Below, one piece after another: positions 51,934-58,974 of a DNA stretch of 64,000 nucleotides. The position numbers and the translations under genes were made by a program. Origin of the DNA: Pedobacter zeae (GTDB lineage: Bacteria > Bacteroidota > Bacteroidia > Sphingobacteriales > Sphingobacteriaceae). Within the stretch, counting starts at the first letter, position 1, and each line of letters opens with the position of its first letter. The stretch is from contig NZ_JACIEF010000002.1 in NCBI RefSeq assembly GCF_014196715.1, positions 744,001 through 808,000 of the forward strand, in the 5' to 3' direction. The notes beneath the pieces are model-generated. The model did not search any database. It was not told the DNA's origin and worked only from the letters and a program-made list of their open reading frames with translations.

Positions 51934-52698
51934 ATGAACATCGTTTTATTAGGATCGGGTAATGTTGCTACACATTTAGCAAAAGCTTTAAAAGCCAAAG
52001 GCGAACATGTGGTGCAGGTGTACAGTCCCAACCTGGTTAATGCGAAATTGCTGGCCGGTAGGATCGCTGCCGAAGCCGTAAATGATTTAAATGCGGTTAA
52101 AACCGATGCCGATTTGTATATCATTTCGGTAAAAGATGATGCTATTGAAAGTATCGCCGCAGGATTAAAAAAAGTAAACGGACTGGTGGTGCATACTTCA
52201 GGCACAACCGATATCCAGGTATTATCGGCACAGGTTAAACATGCGGGTGTTTTTTATCCTCTGCAAACTTTCTCTAAAATAAAGGAAGTGGTTTTTGATC
52301 GGATTCCGCTCTGCATCGAAGCCACTGATGCGGGCCGATTGGAAATTTTACGCCAACTGGCCGCTAAATTAAGTGAGCAGGTTTACGAGCTCGGCGGCGA
52401 AAAAAGAAAGGTATTACACCTGGCTGCCGTTTTTGCCTGTAATTTCCCAAACCATCTATATGCTTTGGCAAACCAGGTATTACAGCAAAATGGTCTTGAT
52501 TTTGAGATCATCAGGCCTTTAATAGCTGAAACTGCCGATAAGGTCATGACTAACCTGCCTGAAAATGTACAAACCGGGCCAGCAGTAAGGAACGACGAAA
52601 GCACTATAAATAAGCATCTAAGCATGCTAAAAGATAAGCCCGCATTGCAGGAAATTTATCAAACACTAAGCAACAGCATAAAATTAATGCCGAAATAG
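51934..52698 (+). CDS. Rossmann-like and DUF2520 domain-containing protein
   Basis: 254 aa from the ATG at 51934; an earlier TTG inside ccmF is rejected. N-terminal Rossmann fold with V-L-L-G-S-G-N-V-A-T-H-L near 4-15 (G-x-G-x-x-A), then V-V-H-T-S-G-T near 87 and Y-P-L-Q-T-F near 108, and a DUF2520 C-terminal helical domain with F-A-C-N-F-P-N-H-L near 168. This is a predicted NAD(P)-dependent oxidoreductase (COG5495) of unknown substrate. It starts 4 bp after ccmF. Confidence 0.85.
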   Translation: MNIVLLGSGNVATHLAKALKAKGEHVVQVYSPNLVNAKLLAGRIAAEAVNDLNAVKTDADLYIISVKDDAIESIAAGLKKVNGLVVHTSGTTDIQVLSAQVKHAGVFYPLQTFSKIKEVVFDRIPLCIEATDAGRLEILRQLAAKLSEQVYELGGEKRKVLHLAAVFACNFPNHLYALANQVLQQNGLDFEIIRPLIAETADKVMTNLPENVQTGPAVRNDESTINKHLSMLKDKPALQEIYQTLSNSIKLMPK

Positions 52699-52720
52699 CA
52701 TTTTTACGGCTTTTGCTTAT

Positions 52721-52728
52721 TACTTTTG
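52721..52728 (+). promoter_or_regulatory. TAnnTTTG -7 box of the ferredoxin gene, 10 nt from the start codon
   Basis: TACTTTTG, 10 nt before the ATG at 52739; a very short leader is predicted. Confidence 0.55.
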
Positions 52729-52738
52729 CAAAATAATT

Positions 52739-53071
52739 ATGAGCATTTTTAAATTAAAAATAAATTTTGAAGAACCAGATCACGAACCGGTAGAATTACC
52801 CATTGCTGCTGGCGAGTCTGTTTTAGATGTTTGTCTGGATAACGGGATAGAATTACAGCACAATTGTGGTGGTGTTTGCGGTTGCAGTACCTGCCATGTG
52901 TATGTAACCAAAGGGATGGATCATATCGAAGAGATTTCGGATAAAGAGGAAGATTTTATCGATAGGGCAGTGCGTCCGAAAATTACTTCGCGTTTAGGCT
53001 GCCAGTGCGTGGTGATTAACGGCGATATCGAAGTGACCATTCCGGATCAGTCTGGTTTTATGGGACACTAA
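52739..53071 (+). CDS. fdx: 2Fe-2S ferredoxin, ISC (adrenodoxin) type
   Basis: 110 aa. Cluster ligands are Cys43, Cys49, Cys52 (C-x5-C-x2-C) and Cys88 in L-G-C-Q-C, with an extra Cys47 as in E. coli Fdx. The H-N-C-G-G-V-C-G-C-S-T-C-H block is diagnostic. It supplies electrons for Fe-S cluster assembly. iscX lies 120 bp downstream, which supports an ISC role; hscA-like is 29 kb away. Confidence 0.92.
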   Translation: MSIFKLKINFEEPDHEPVELPIAAGESVLDVCLDNGIELQHNCGGVCGCSTCHVYVTKGMDHIEEISDKEEDFIDRAVRPKITSRLGCQCVVINGDIEVTIPDQSGFMGH

Positions 53072-53074
53072 TTC

Positions 53075-53102
53075 AGTATTGAGTTGGGAGCCTTAAGTCC
53101 TG
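53075..53102. repeat. Heptanucleotide array (unit AGTnnnG)
   Basis: Units beginning AG at 53075, 53082, 53089 and 53096 (AGTATTG then AGTTGGG). It follows the ferredoxin stop codon. Confidence 0.55.
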
Positions 53103-53112
53103 AATCGGCTAT

Positions 53113-53161
53113 CAATTTAACAATTAAACCGCTTAACCAATTTAAACAGTTAACCGTTTAA
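53113..53161. repeat. Octanucleotide-phased array (unit CCnnTTAA)
   Basis: Units ending in TTAA or similar at 53113, 53121, 53129, 53137, 53146 and 53154 (CAATTTAA, CCGCTTAA); one unit has nine bases. It includes the 20/22 reverse-complement copy of the 22-bp repeat (53134-53155). Confidence 0.6.
53134..53155 (-). repeat. 22-bp dispersed spacer repeat, copy B (reverse)
   Basis: Reverse complement of copies A and C with two mismatches. Confidence 0.65.
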
Positions 53162-53191
53162 ATATTTCAACTTTACAACAACAAACAAAAC

Positions 53192-53434
53192 ATGAACAAC
53201 GATAAATTTGCTTTACCTTTTTACTGGAACGATTATGAAGATATTGCCATGTCTTTATATGAGAAATTTGGTGATGATTTTACCGAAACCAAAATCTACC
53301 GTATCCGTTTTACCGAACTTTTAGAATGGGTTTTAGAATTACCTAATTTTAAAGGAACACGCGAAGAAAGCAATGAAGGCCATTTGGAGCAAATTCAATC
53401 AGCCTGGGTATACGAGTGGAGAGATAATCAGTAA
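53192..53434 (+). CDS. iscX: Fe-S cluster assembly protein IscX
   Basis: 80 aa. W-N-D-Y-E-D-I-A-M-S-L-Y near 12, then R-F-T-E-L-L-E-W-V near 44 (E. coli has R-F-T-D-M-H-Q-W) and S-N-E-G-H-L-E-Q-I-Q near 61 (E. coli S-N-E-K-I-L-E). These blocks are IscX. It binds IscS and may regulate cluster assembly through iron. It is downstream of fdx on the same strand, as in ISC operons; the rest of the ISC set is not here. Confidence 0.9.
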   Translation: MNNDKFALPFYWNDYEDIAMSLYEKFGDDFTETKIYRIRFTELLEWVLELPNFKGTREESNEGHLEQIQSAWVYEWRDNQ

Positions 53435-53435
53435 T

Positions 53436-53470
53436 TAGTCTTGAGTCTCTAGTTCTTAGTCTGGAGTCAA
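53436..53470. repeat. Heptanucleotide array 1 before kdsC (unit TAGTCTn)
   Basis: Units at 53436, 53443, 53450, 53457 and 53464 (TAGTCTT, GAGTCTC). It starts 1 bp after the iscX stop. Confidence 0.75.
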
Positions 53471-53473
53471 TCC

Positions 53474-53501
53474 CAAACGCTTACCCCTAAACGCCAAACG
53501 C
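53474..53501. repeat. Heptanucleotide array 2 before kdsC (unit nAAACGC)
   Basis: Units at 53474, 53481, 53488 and 53495 (CAAACGC, TAAACGC). It follows array 1 with an entirely different unit and ends 3 bp before the kdsC ATG. Confidence 0.7.
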
Positions 53502-53504
53502 AAG

Positions 53505-54032
53505 ATGTTTCTCCAGAAATTAAAAGAAATCACTACTTTCATTTTTGATGTAGACGGTGTGCTTACCGATGGAACCGTTCAGGTTACGGATAATGGCCAG
53601 TCGTTACGTACCTTTAACATTAAGGATGGGTATGCCATGCAACTGGCAGTTAAACGGGGTTACCACATCTGCATCATCTCCGGTGGCGACGGTATTGCAA
53701 TGGGTAAACGCTTCTTTAACCTTGGCATAACCGATGTTTTTCTTGGTGCCGGAGATAAGGTCGCCATTTTTAATCAGTACCTTCAGGATAAAAATATAAT
53801 TGCAGAAGAAGTACTCTACATGGGCGACGATATTCCTGATCTCAAAGTAATGAAACTGGTTGGGCTCCCAACCTGTCCGGCTGATGCAGTAGAAGAAATT
53901 AAGGCCATTTCTAAATTTATATCTCCCTATAAAGGTGGTAAAACAGCTGTACGCGATATTATCGAAAAGGTAATGAGGGTGCAGGGCAGATGGCACGATG
54001 AAAACCCCAAGGCTTCGGATTCGGGAGTATAA
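53505..54032 (+). CDS. kdsC: 3-deoxy-D-manno-octulosonate 8-phosphate phosphatase (KdsC-type HAD)
   Basis: 175 aa capless HAD phosphatase. Motif I F-D-V-D-G-V-L-T-D-G near 13-22, motif II I-S-G-G near 56 with Ser/Gly, Lys near 82 (G-D-K), motif III Y-M-G-D-D-I-P-D-L near 105. The short length and lack of a cap are typical of KdsC, which removes phosphate from KDO-8-P for lipopolysaccharide core synthesis. kdsA and kdsB are not near. A maf gene lies 1.7 kb downstream. Confidence 0.88.
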   Translation: MFLQKLKEITTFIFDVDGVLTDGTVQVTDNGQSLRTFNIKDGYAMQLAVKRGYHICIISGGDGIAMGKRFFNLGITDVFLGAGDKVAIFNQYLQDKNIIAEEVLYMGDDIPDLKVMKLVGLPTCPADAVEEIKAISKFISPYKGGKTAVRDIIEKVMRVQGRWHDENPKASDSGV

Positions 54033-54035
54033 GGG

Positions 54036-54135
54036 CATTGGTTTATTGGTCATTTGTTCAATAGTTCATCAGTACTGCAAACTGTAAGTTGCAAGCGGTT
54101 TTATTGGTTAACTGGTTAATTGTTTAAATCGGTTA
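54036..54135. repeat. Compound hepta- then octanucleotide array
   Basis: 7-base units run from 54036 to about 54098 in two families (CATTGGT, TTATTGG; then CAAACTG, TAAGTTG), then the phase changes to 8 (ATTGGTTA at 54103, ACTGGTTA at 54111). It contains copy C of the 22-bp repeat (54114-54135). Confidence 0.7.
54114..54135 (+). repeat. 22-bp dispersed spacer repeat, copy C
   Basis: Identical over 22 bp to copy A at 45962-45983. Confidence 0.75.
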
Positions 54136-54274
54136 CTGTCTACAAGCTATTGCCATCCTGAGCGTAGTCAAGGGATATTTAACCATGCTTTTCTCGCGAG
54201 AATGACGCTGTCGTTATAAATCTCCATCTCTAAAATTTGCAATCCAGTAGATTATATCCGAAATTTACGTTTAT

Positions 54275-54300
54275 AAATTAATCAATCGATTGATTAATTT
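54275..54300. promoter_or_regulatory. Perfect 26-bp palindrome overlapping the uspA -7 box (putative operator)
   Basis: 13+13 bp with no mismatch and no spacer; the central part is AATCAATCGATTGATT. Its right end covers the first six bases of the -7 box (54295-54302), the position expected for a dimeric repressor. The regulator is unknown. It is not followed by a T run, so a terminator is unlikely. Confidence 0.7.
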
Positions 54301-54302
54301 TG
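54295..54302 (+). promoter_or_regulatory. TAnnTTTG -7 box of the universal stress protein gene
   Basis: TAATTTTG, 27 nt before the ATG at 54330; partly inside the 26-bp palindrome. Confidence 0.6.
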
Positions 54303-54329
54303 AATTTAAAAAACATTAATTTTAATTCT

Positions 54330-55160
54330 ATGAGCACCTATCTCGTACCTGTCGACTTTTCTAAAACAGCAGATCACGCAGCCAAATATGCTGCCAGGCT
54401 TAGTTTTGCCATGGCGAATGCTAAAATAATTTTACTTAACGCTTATTACGTTTCTGAATATGAGAGCATTCTGCCAACACCAGATATGCTAATCACTACC
54501 GACGATCGCATAGCGGACGAAATTTTGAACAGGTTGGCAGCCCTTGAAAAACTAAAAGCTAAATTGCTGGAAATCAATCCGCAGGCAGAAATAGAAGTTA
54601 ATTTATCCCGCGATACCATTTTAAGATCCGTAATTAACCGCGTAAACCGGGAAGAAATAGACCTCATCATTATTGGTAGCAACGGTAAAAAAGCTAAAGA
54701 TGAAAGCGATATCGGCTCTAATGCAATCAAGATTTCTAAATCTAGTCCGGTTCCGGTTTTGGTAGTTCCGCCAAAGGCCGATTATCAGTCAATACGTAAA
54801 GCGATTCTGGCCTGCGATTTTAAAAAGGTTAAAGAGGTAATCCCGATGCACGCGCTTAAAAATATTTTAAGCAAACATGCCTTAGAACTGTTGGTGCTCA
54901 ATATCAATTCAGGTCAAATGATCGATGTTCAGGAAGAACAGGTTTTACAGCAAATGCTTAAAGATTTTTCTCCGGCCTATCACTACTCCAATCATCCCGA
55001 TACCATTAAGGGTATTGTGAAGTTTGCCAAAGCCGAAGCAGCACAGCTGATTATCGCACTACCCAAGAAATATAGTTTTTTCGAAAGCCTGCTTCATGAA
55101 AGTGTTTCCCAAAAACTAACGATTAAATCGCATGTGCCAGTTTTATTGTTGAAAGATTAA
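54330..55160 (+). CDS. Universal stress protein, tandem UspA domains
   Basis: 276 aa from the ATG at 54330; an upstream TTG (54300) overlaps the -7 box and is rejected. The first USP domain runs about 1-150 with L-V-P-V-D-F-S near 5 and the ATP-type signature I-I-I-G-S-N-G-K then V-P-V-L-V-V-P near 140. A second, degenerate domain (155-276) lacks the G-x2-G-x9-G site and ends V-P-V-L-L-L. The first domain likely binds nucleotide. A 26-bp palindrome on the promoter suggests tight control. Confidence 0.88.
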   Translation: MSTYLVPVDFSKTADHAAKYAARLSFAMANAKIILLNAYYVSEYESILPTPDMLITTDDRIADEILNRLAALEKLKAKLLEINPQAEIEVNLSRDTILRSVINRVNREEIDLIIIGSNGKKAKDESDIGSNAIKISKSSPVPVLVVPPKADYQSIRKAILACDFKKVKEVIPMHALKNILSKHALELLVLNINSGQMIDVQEEQVLQQMLKDFSPAYHYSNHPDTIKGIVKFAKAEAAQLIIALPKKYSFFESLLHESVSQKLTIKSHVPVLLLKD

Positions 55161-55261
55161 TACATCGGATCTGCAACAGCTAAGTTACATTTCGTTTTTA
55201 AACCTTCATCATTTTTTGCACTCAAACCTGCTCAATTTGAACCAAAAACAACAAAAACGAC

Positions 55262-55651
55262 ATGAAAAAATTAATGATGATCTGCGGATTGATGCTAGGA
55301 ATAGCTGGTTTCGCTAATGCACAACAAGGTGGTGGACCCGGAAGAATGATGATGAAGCCTGAAGAACGCGTAAAACAGTTGGATGAAAAATTAAAGTTAT
55401 CTGATGAGCAAAAAACAAAATTAACGACCGTTTTTACTGAGCAGGCAGAAACCATGAAAAAAATGCGCGAAGAAATGCAAGCTGGTGGAGACAGGGATGC
55501 GATGAGGGAAAAAATGCAAAAAATGCGTGCTGATAACGATGCAAAAGTTACTGCAGTGTTAACAGACGACCAGAAAAAAGCATACGAAGCCTGGCAAAAA
55601 GAAATGCGCGCCGAAATGGAGAAACGCAGACAAGGTGGAGGAAATAATTAA
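55262..55651 (+). CDS. Spy/CpxP-like periplasmic protein
   Basis: 129 aa. Signal peptide (cleaved at A-N-A|Q, residue 20), then a Gly/Met-rich start (G-G-G-P-G-R-M-M-M) and a helical, highly charged rest with two LTxxQ-type motifs, L-S-D-E-Q near 45 and L-T-D-D-Q near 100. The Met-rich start could bind copper. Resembles Spy-type ATP-independent chaperones or metal-responsive LTXXQ proteins. Has a strong terminator. Confidence 0.75.
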   Translation: MKKLMMICGLMLGIAGFANAQQGGGPGRMMMKPEERVKQLDEKLKLSDEQKTKLTTVFTEQAETMKKMREEMQAGGDRDAMREKMQKMRADNDAKVTAVLTDDQKKAYEAWQKEMRAEMEKRRQGGGNN

Positions 55652-55670
55652 TCTTTGAAAAATATCAGAT

Positions 55671-55704
55671 AAGAAAAGCGGCTTTATGCCGCTTTTCTTA
55701 TTTT
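55671..55704 (+). terminator. Intrinsic terminator after the Spy-like gene
   Basis: A perfect 12-bp stem (AAGAAAAGCGGC with GCCGCTTTTCTT, 55671-55682 and 55688-55699), 5-nt loop, then ATTTT. Symmetric, so it could act in both directions. Confidence 0.85.
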
Positions 55705-55720
55705 AGCGGAAAATTAAGAT

Positions 55721-56287
55721 ATGCCAGTTCAGTTTCCACCGATCATTTTAGCCTCCAAATCGCTACGCCGCCAGGAACTTTTAACCCTGATGGGCTTAAA
55801 TTTTAAGGTCGAATTAAAAGATGTGGATGAAAGTTATCCCGATGGTTTAAGCCCGGCAGAAATTGCTGTTTATATTTCAGAAAAAAAGGCAAAAGCTTTT
55901 ACCGGTGATGGTGAAATTGTAATCACCGCAGATACCATTGTAGCTTTAAACAATGAAATTTTAGGTAAACCAACTGACCGCAGGCACGCACAGGAGATGT
56001 TAAAAAAACTCTCAGGGAGTAAACACGAGGTTTTTACCGGTGTAACGATTGTTAAAGGGGATAAAGTTCATTCCTTTTATGATCGTACTGAAGTTTTATG
56101 TAAAGCAGTGACAAGCGAGGAAATTGATTTTTACATCGATAACTACCAACCCTTTGATAAAGCCGGAAGTTATGGCATACAGGATTGGTGGGGTATTGTT
56201 GTGGTAGAGCGTATTGAAGGTTCATATACCAATGTAATGGGCCTGCCTACCGAAAAACTCTATAATGAATTATTAAAATTTATTTAA
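55721..56287 (+). CDS. maf: Maf-type nucleoside triphosphate pyrophosphatase
   Basis: 188 aa. L-A-S-K-S-L-R-R-Q-E-L-L near 10 (SxxR), I-T-A-D-T-I-V near 69 with the catalytic Asp, G-K-P-T-D near 82, F-T-G-V-T near 107 and K-A-G-S-Y-G-I-Q near 146. The KAGSYGIQ-type site is that of Maf/YhdE enzymes, which hydrolyse dTTP/UTP and modified nucleotides. Full length. No septum-formation genes flank it. Confidence 0.92.
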   Translation: MPVQFPPIILASKSLRRQELLTLMGLNFKVELKDVDESYPDGLSPAEIAVYISEKKAKAFTGDGEIVITADTIVALNNEILGKPTDRRHAQEMLKKLSGSKHEVFTGVTIVKGDKVHSFYDRTEVLCKAVTSEEIDFYIDNYQPFDKAGSYGIQDWWGIVVVERIEGSYTNVMGLPTEKLYNELLKFI

Positions 56288-56339
56288 ACTTTTTTGTGGA
56301 ATTGCGTTAAAACTTTCATCATCTAACAAAATTAGCAAG

Positions 56340-57014
56340 ATGAAAGCCCCATTTAACGAGATCAGCATAGCCGAACCCTGTTTACAGAACTGGGATGAAA
56401 TGGAAAAAGGAGCAGGTTTTAATTTCTGTAAAGCCTGCAGTAAAAATGTAATCGATTTTTCGGGTTATACCAATGCCGAAATCATTCAGATACTGGCCAA
56501 TTCAGGCACTTCGGTATGTGGCCGGTTAAGCCATAGCCAATTAAACCAGCTTAACCTTCACCTATCGATTGTACCAACCACCAACAGGAACTGGATGAAA
56601 TACCTTGGTGTTTTGGCAATAGGCATGAGCATTTTTGTAATGGATGCCAAGGCTGAAAAGATCAATACACCAGTTGAAATCGCTAAAACTATCTACAACA
56701 AAACCGACAATAAAAAACCGGTTGTACCCAAAAAAATATACGGTTATGTTATTGGAGCTGATCATAAGCCGGCTGCCGGAATAAGGTTATCCATTTCTAA
56801 TACTCCATACGCCGCCCTGACGGATAAAAATGGTCGTTACGAAATTCTTTTGGATAAAAAGTTTGATAGCAGTAAAAACCAGCTGGTGGTTGAAAGTGCT
56901 CAATATACAGGTCTTTTGATCATCGATTTTTCGAGTGCGAAACAGAATGATATCAAATTAAAAAAGGCCGAGTCTATCATTATGGGTAGGATCATGATGA
57001 CTTCAAAAAAATAG
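56340..57014 (+). CDS. CxxC-motif membrane protein with a CarboxypepD-like domain
   Basis: 224 aa, an odd combination. The N-terminus (1-80) has C-x15-C-x2-C (P-C-L-Q-N-W near 18; F-C-K-A-C-S-K-N-V-I-D-F near 34) and a fourth Cys in V-C-G-R near 61, compatible with a zinc or iron site. One membrane helix lies at about 85-105. The C-terminal part (128-200) is a carboxypeptidase regulatory-like Ig domain: I-Y-G-Y-V-I, P-A-A-G-I-R-L-S-I, A-L-T-D-K-N-G-R-Y-E-I. The N-terminus would be cytoplasmic and the Ig domain outside. No gene name. Confidence 0.7.
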   Translation: MKAPFNEISIAEPCLQNWDEMEKGAGFNFCKACSKNVIDFSGYTNAEIIQILANSGTSVCGRLSHSQLNQLNLHLSIVPTTNRNWMKYLGVLAIGMSIFVMDAKAEKINTPVEIAKTIYNKTDNKKPVVPKKIYGYVIGADHKPAAGIRLSISNTPYAALTDKNGRYEILLDKKFDSSKNQLVVESAQYTGLLIIDFSSAKQNDIKLKKAESIIMGRIMMTSKK

Positions 57015-57075
57015 ATTAAATAAATTACGCTTTCAATCTCTCAATGATCTGTACATTTTTTGTATGGATCATTTT

Positions 57076-57990
57076 TTATACCTGGCTGGCCAAAACACCC
57101 ATTTTTAAATCGTAAGTAGAAAGCATAAGCCGGTTTATTTGACATCTGCCCAAAACATAATTGGTAATTAGCGAGGCAATTACAATCATATCTACCCGCA
57201 AGGGAATAATGCCCGGCATTTCTACGCGTTGGCGGTGGGTAGAATTAATCAGCTTTACTGATATATCAATATAATCATCATAGTTGAACGGATAAGTTTT
57301 TATCTGCTCAATAGCTATATTTTGGTTATGCTTTCTGGTAACCAATTCGGCAAAGGTTTCGAATGCACCCGCCGATCCAATTAAGGTCCGGGGCTTAAAT
57401 TTTTCGCAGATTTCGAAAAGATCTGCCAATTGTTCTTGAATGTGAAAAAGAATGGCCTGTTTATCTTCGTCAGAAAGCGGATCTGATTTAAAGAATCGCT
57501 GCATTAAACGTGCAGCCCCGATGTTATAGCTTTTTTTCCAGATCAGGCTTTCAGTATCACAAAGAATAAATTCTACACTGCCGCCACCAATGTCCATAAT
57601 AAGCGAAAGGCCGGTAATGGCACCGCTCAGTTTAACACCCTGATAAATCAGCGCTGCTTCTTCATCTCCACTAATGGTTTCGATCGTTATTCCGGTATGT
57701 TCTTTTACTGCATAAACAAAATCCTGCCCGTTTTCTGCGCTCCTAACAGCTGAAGTTGCGGTGGCCCTTACCTGATCCACCTGGTAGCTGGCGAGGGTAT
57801 GACTAAAATCTTTAAGGCAATTTACACCTCTTTCAAATGCTGCTGGAATGATAATGTGATCGTTAATTCTTCCTTCGCCCAGTTTAACGGGGACATTGGT
57901 TTTGTAAAGGATTTTCAAATCTTTCCCTGCTGTTTCAGCGATTAGCAGGTGAAAAGTATTGGTTCCAAGGTCGATGACGGCAACGCGCAT
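57076..57990 (-). CDS. Exopolyphosphatase/pppGpp phosphohydrolase family protein
   Basis: 304 aa, the short Ppx/GppA form (only the two actin-like lobes). I-D-L-G-T-N-T-F-H-L-L near 6, S-G-D-E-E-A near 110, M-D-I-G-G-G-S-V-E-F near 141 and G-S-A-G-A-F near 205. Hydrolyses polyphosphate and/or the 5' phosphate of pppGpp. Substrate preference cannot be told. Monocistronic, with the 233-bp gap upstream holding a dispersed element. Confidence 0.88.
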   Translation of the reverse strand: MRVAVIDLGTNTFHLLIAETAGKDLKILYKTNVPVKLGEGRINDHIIIPAAFERGVNCLKDFSHTLASYQVDQVRATATSAVRSAENGQDFVYAVKEHTGITIETISGDEEAALIYQGVKLSGAITGLSLIMDIGGGSVEFILCDTESLIWKKSYNIGAARLMQRFFKSDPLSDEDKQAILFHIQEQLADLFEICEKFKPRTLIGSAGAFETFAELVTRKHNQNIAIEQIKTYPFNYDDYIDISVKLINSTHRQRVEMPGIIPLRVDMIVIASLITNYVLGRCQINRLMLSTYDLKMGVLASQV

Positions 57991-58027
57991 AGTTTGTTTT
58001 ATATTTTGGAAAGCAGAAACAGTATTT

Positions 58028-58053
58028 CTTCGGTAGCCGCAGCCCTGCTATCC
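58028..58053 (-). repeat. Dispersed intergenic element core, reverse copy
   Basis: Reverse complement begins GGATAGCAGGGCTGC and ends TACCGAAG, matching 28277-28302 with a few differences. It lies upstream of the Ppx gene. Confidence 0.5.
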
Positions 58054-58176
58054 ATTAAATTTCGTTAACGGCTGATGCTAAATTAAAGTTAGTTCAGCGA
58101 AATATCATTACTATCAGGTTTATTTTTTTACGTGCGCTGCTTTTGGCGAGAACTGAATAGCCCATAAAAATTCCTT

Positions 58177-58208
58177 TGTTATTGTGCTGTCAGATGTTAC
58201 CATCTGGC
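58177..58208. terminator. Hairpin past the DUF72 gene
   Basis: CAGATG and CATCTG flank TTAC, and GTGC/GCAC flanks add pairing with a 2-3 nt bulge. No T run, so termination is uncertain; it may be another dispersed palindrome. Confidence 0.4.
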
Positions 58209-58223
58209 ACTACTAATCGGAGC

Positions 58224-58940
58224 TTATTTCGTTAAATCCTGCAGTTGTTTGGCATTGTGTAATGCAGCAACACCCCAAGTATTGTTAAAGTATACAAAAA
58301 CTTCACTCGCATTATCTTTGATCTGATTTTTAAAGTCTTTAAGTACACTTATATCATACTCCGATTTGTATAACACAGGTTTGCCATGAAAACGGTAGTA
58401 AACTGTACCGGTGTTTTGGATGACGGTATCGGGTAGCTCCGAAGGATAGCTTTCCCCACTGAAAGTAATCTTGTTTTTAGCTAGTTCTTTATGAATTTCT
58501 TCGTTAAACCAACTTAAATGCCTGAATTCCACTATGTTTTTTAATCCGGGATTTAACTGATCAATCAATAACTTTAATCTCTGTTCGTTGTAATCAAATT
58601 TAGGTGGAAACTGGAACAGTACGCAGCCTAATTTTTCTTTTAAACCCAATTGGATGGCTTCATAGAAATCGCTGATGAGTTGTTTACAATCATTTAGCTG
58701 CTTGTAATGGCTAATTAAACGTGGCGCTTTAATGGTAAACAGAAAATCATCCGGACTTTCGTCATACCATTTGTTAAAGGATTTTTGGGTAGGCATTTTA
58801 TAAAAGGTAGAATTGATTTCTATGGTATTGAAATGCCTGCAATAATATTTAAACCAGTCTTTTTGGGGCACACCTTTCGGGTAAAATACTTCTTTCCAAT
58901 CGCGGTAGTAAAATCCGGAACAACCAATTCTCCATTTCAT
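58224..58940 (-). CDS. DUF72 (YecE) family protein
   Basis: 238 aa TIM-barrel-like protein. G-C-S-G-F-Y-Y-R-D-W-K near 6, F-Y-P-K-G near 19, F-N-T-I-E-I-N-S-T-F-Y near 37, F-Q-F-P-P near 109, E-F-R-H near 138 and F-H-G near 185 are the conserved DUF72 blocks. The biochemical role is unknown. It follows a 98-aa membrane gene by 34 bp on the same strand. Confidence 0.88.
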   Translation of the reverse strand: MKWRIGCSGFYYRDWKEVFYPKGVPQKDWFKYYCRHFNTIEINSTFYKMPTQKSFNKWYDESPDDFLFTIKAPRLISHYKQLNDCKQLISDFYEAIQLGLKEKLGCVLFQFPPKFDYNEQRLKLLIDQLNPGLKNIVEFRHLSWFNEEIHKELAKNKITFSGESYPSELPDTVIQNTGTVYYRFHGKPVLYKSEYDISVLKDFKNQIKDNASEVFVYFNNTWGVAALHNAKQLQDLTK

Positions 58941-58974
58941 TTATAGAGAACAAGATATAGCGTAGAAAGGTTTA

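Noticed and set aside
54275..54300. FNR/Crp box on the uspA promoter
   Set aside because: The FNR site is TTGAT-N4-ATCAA; here the half-sites are in the opposite order (ATCAA-N4-TTGAT), so it is listed as an unassigned operator.
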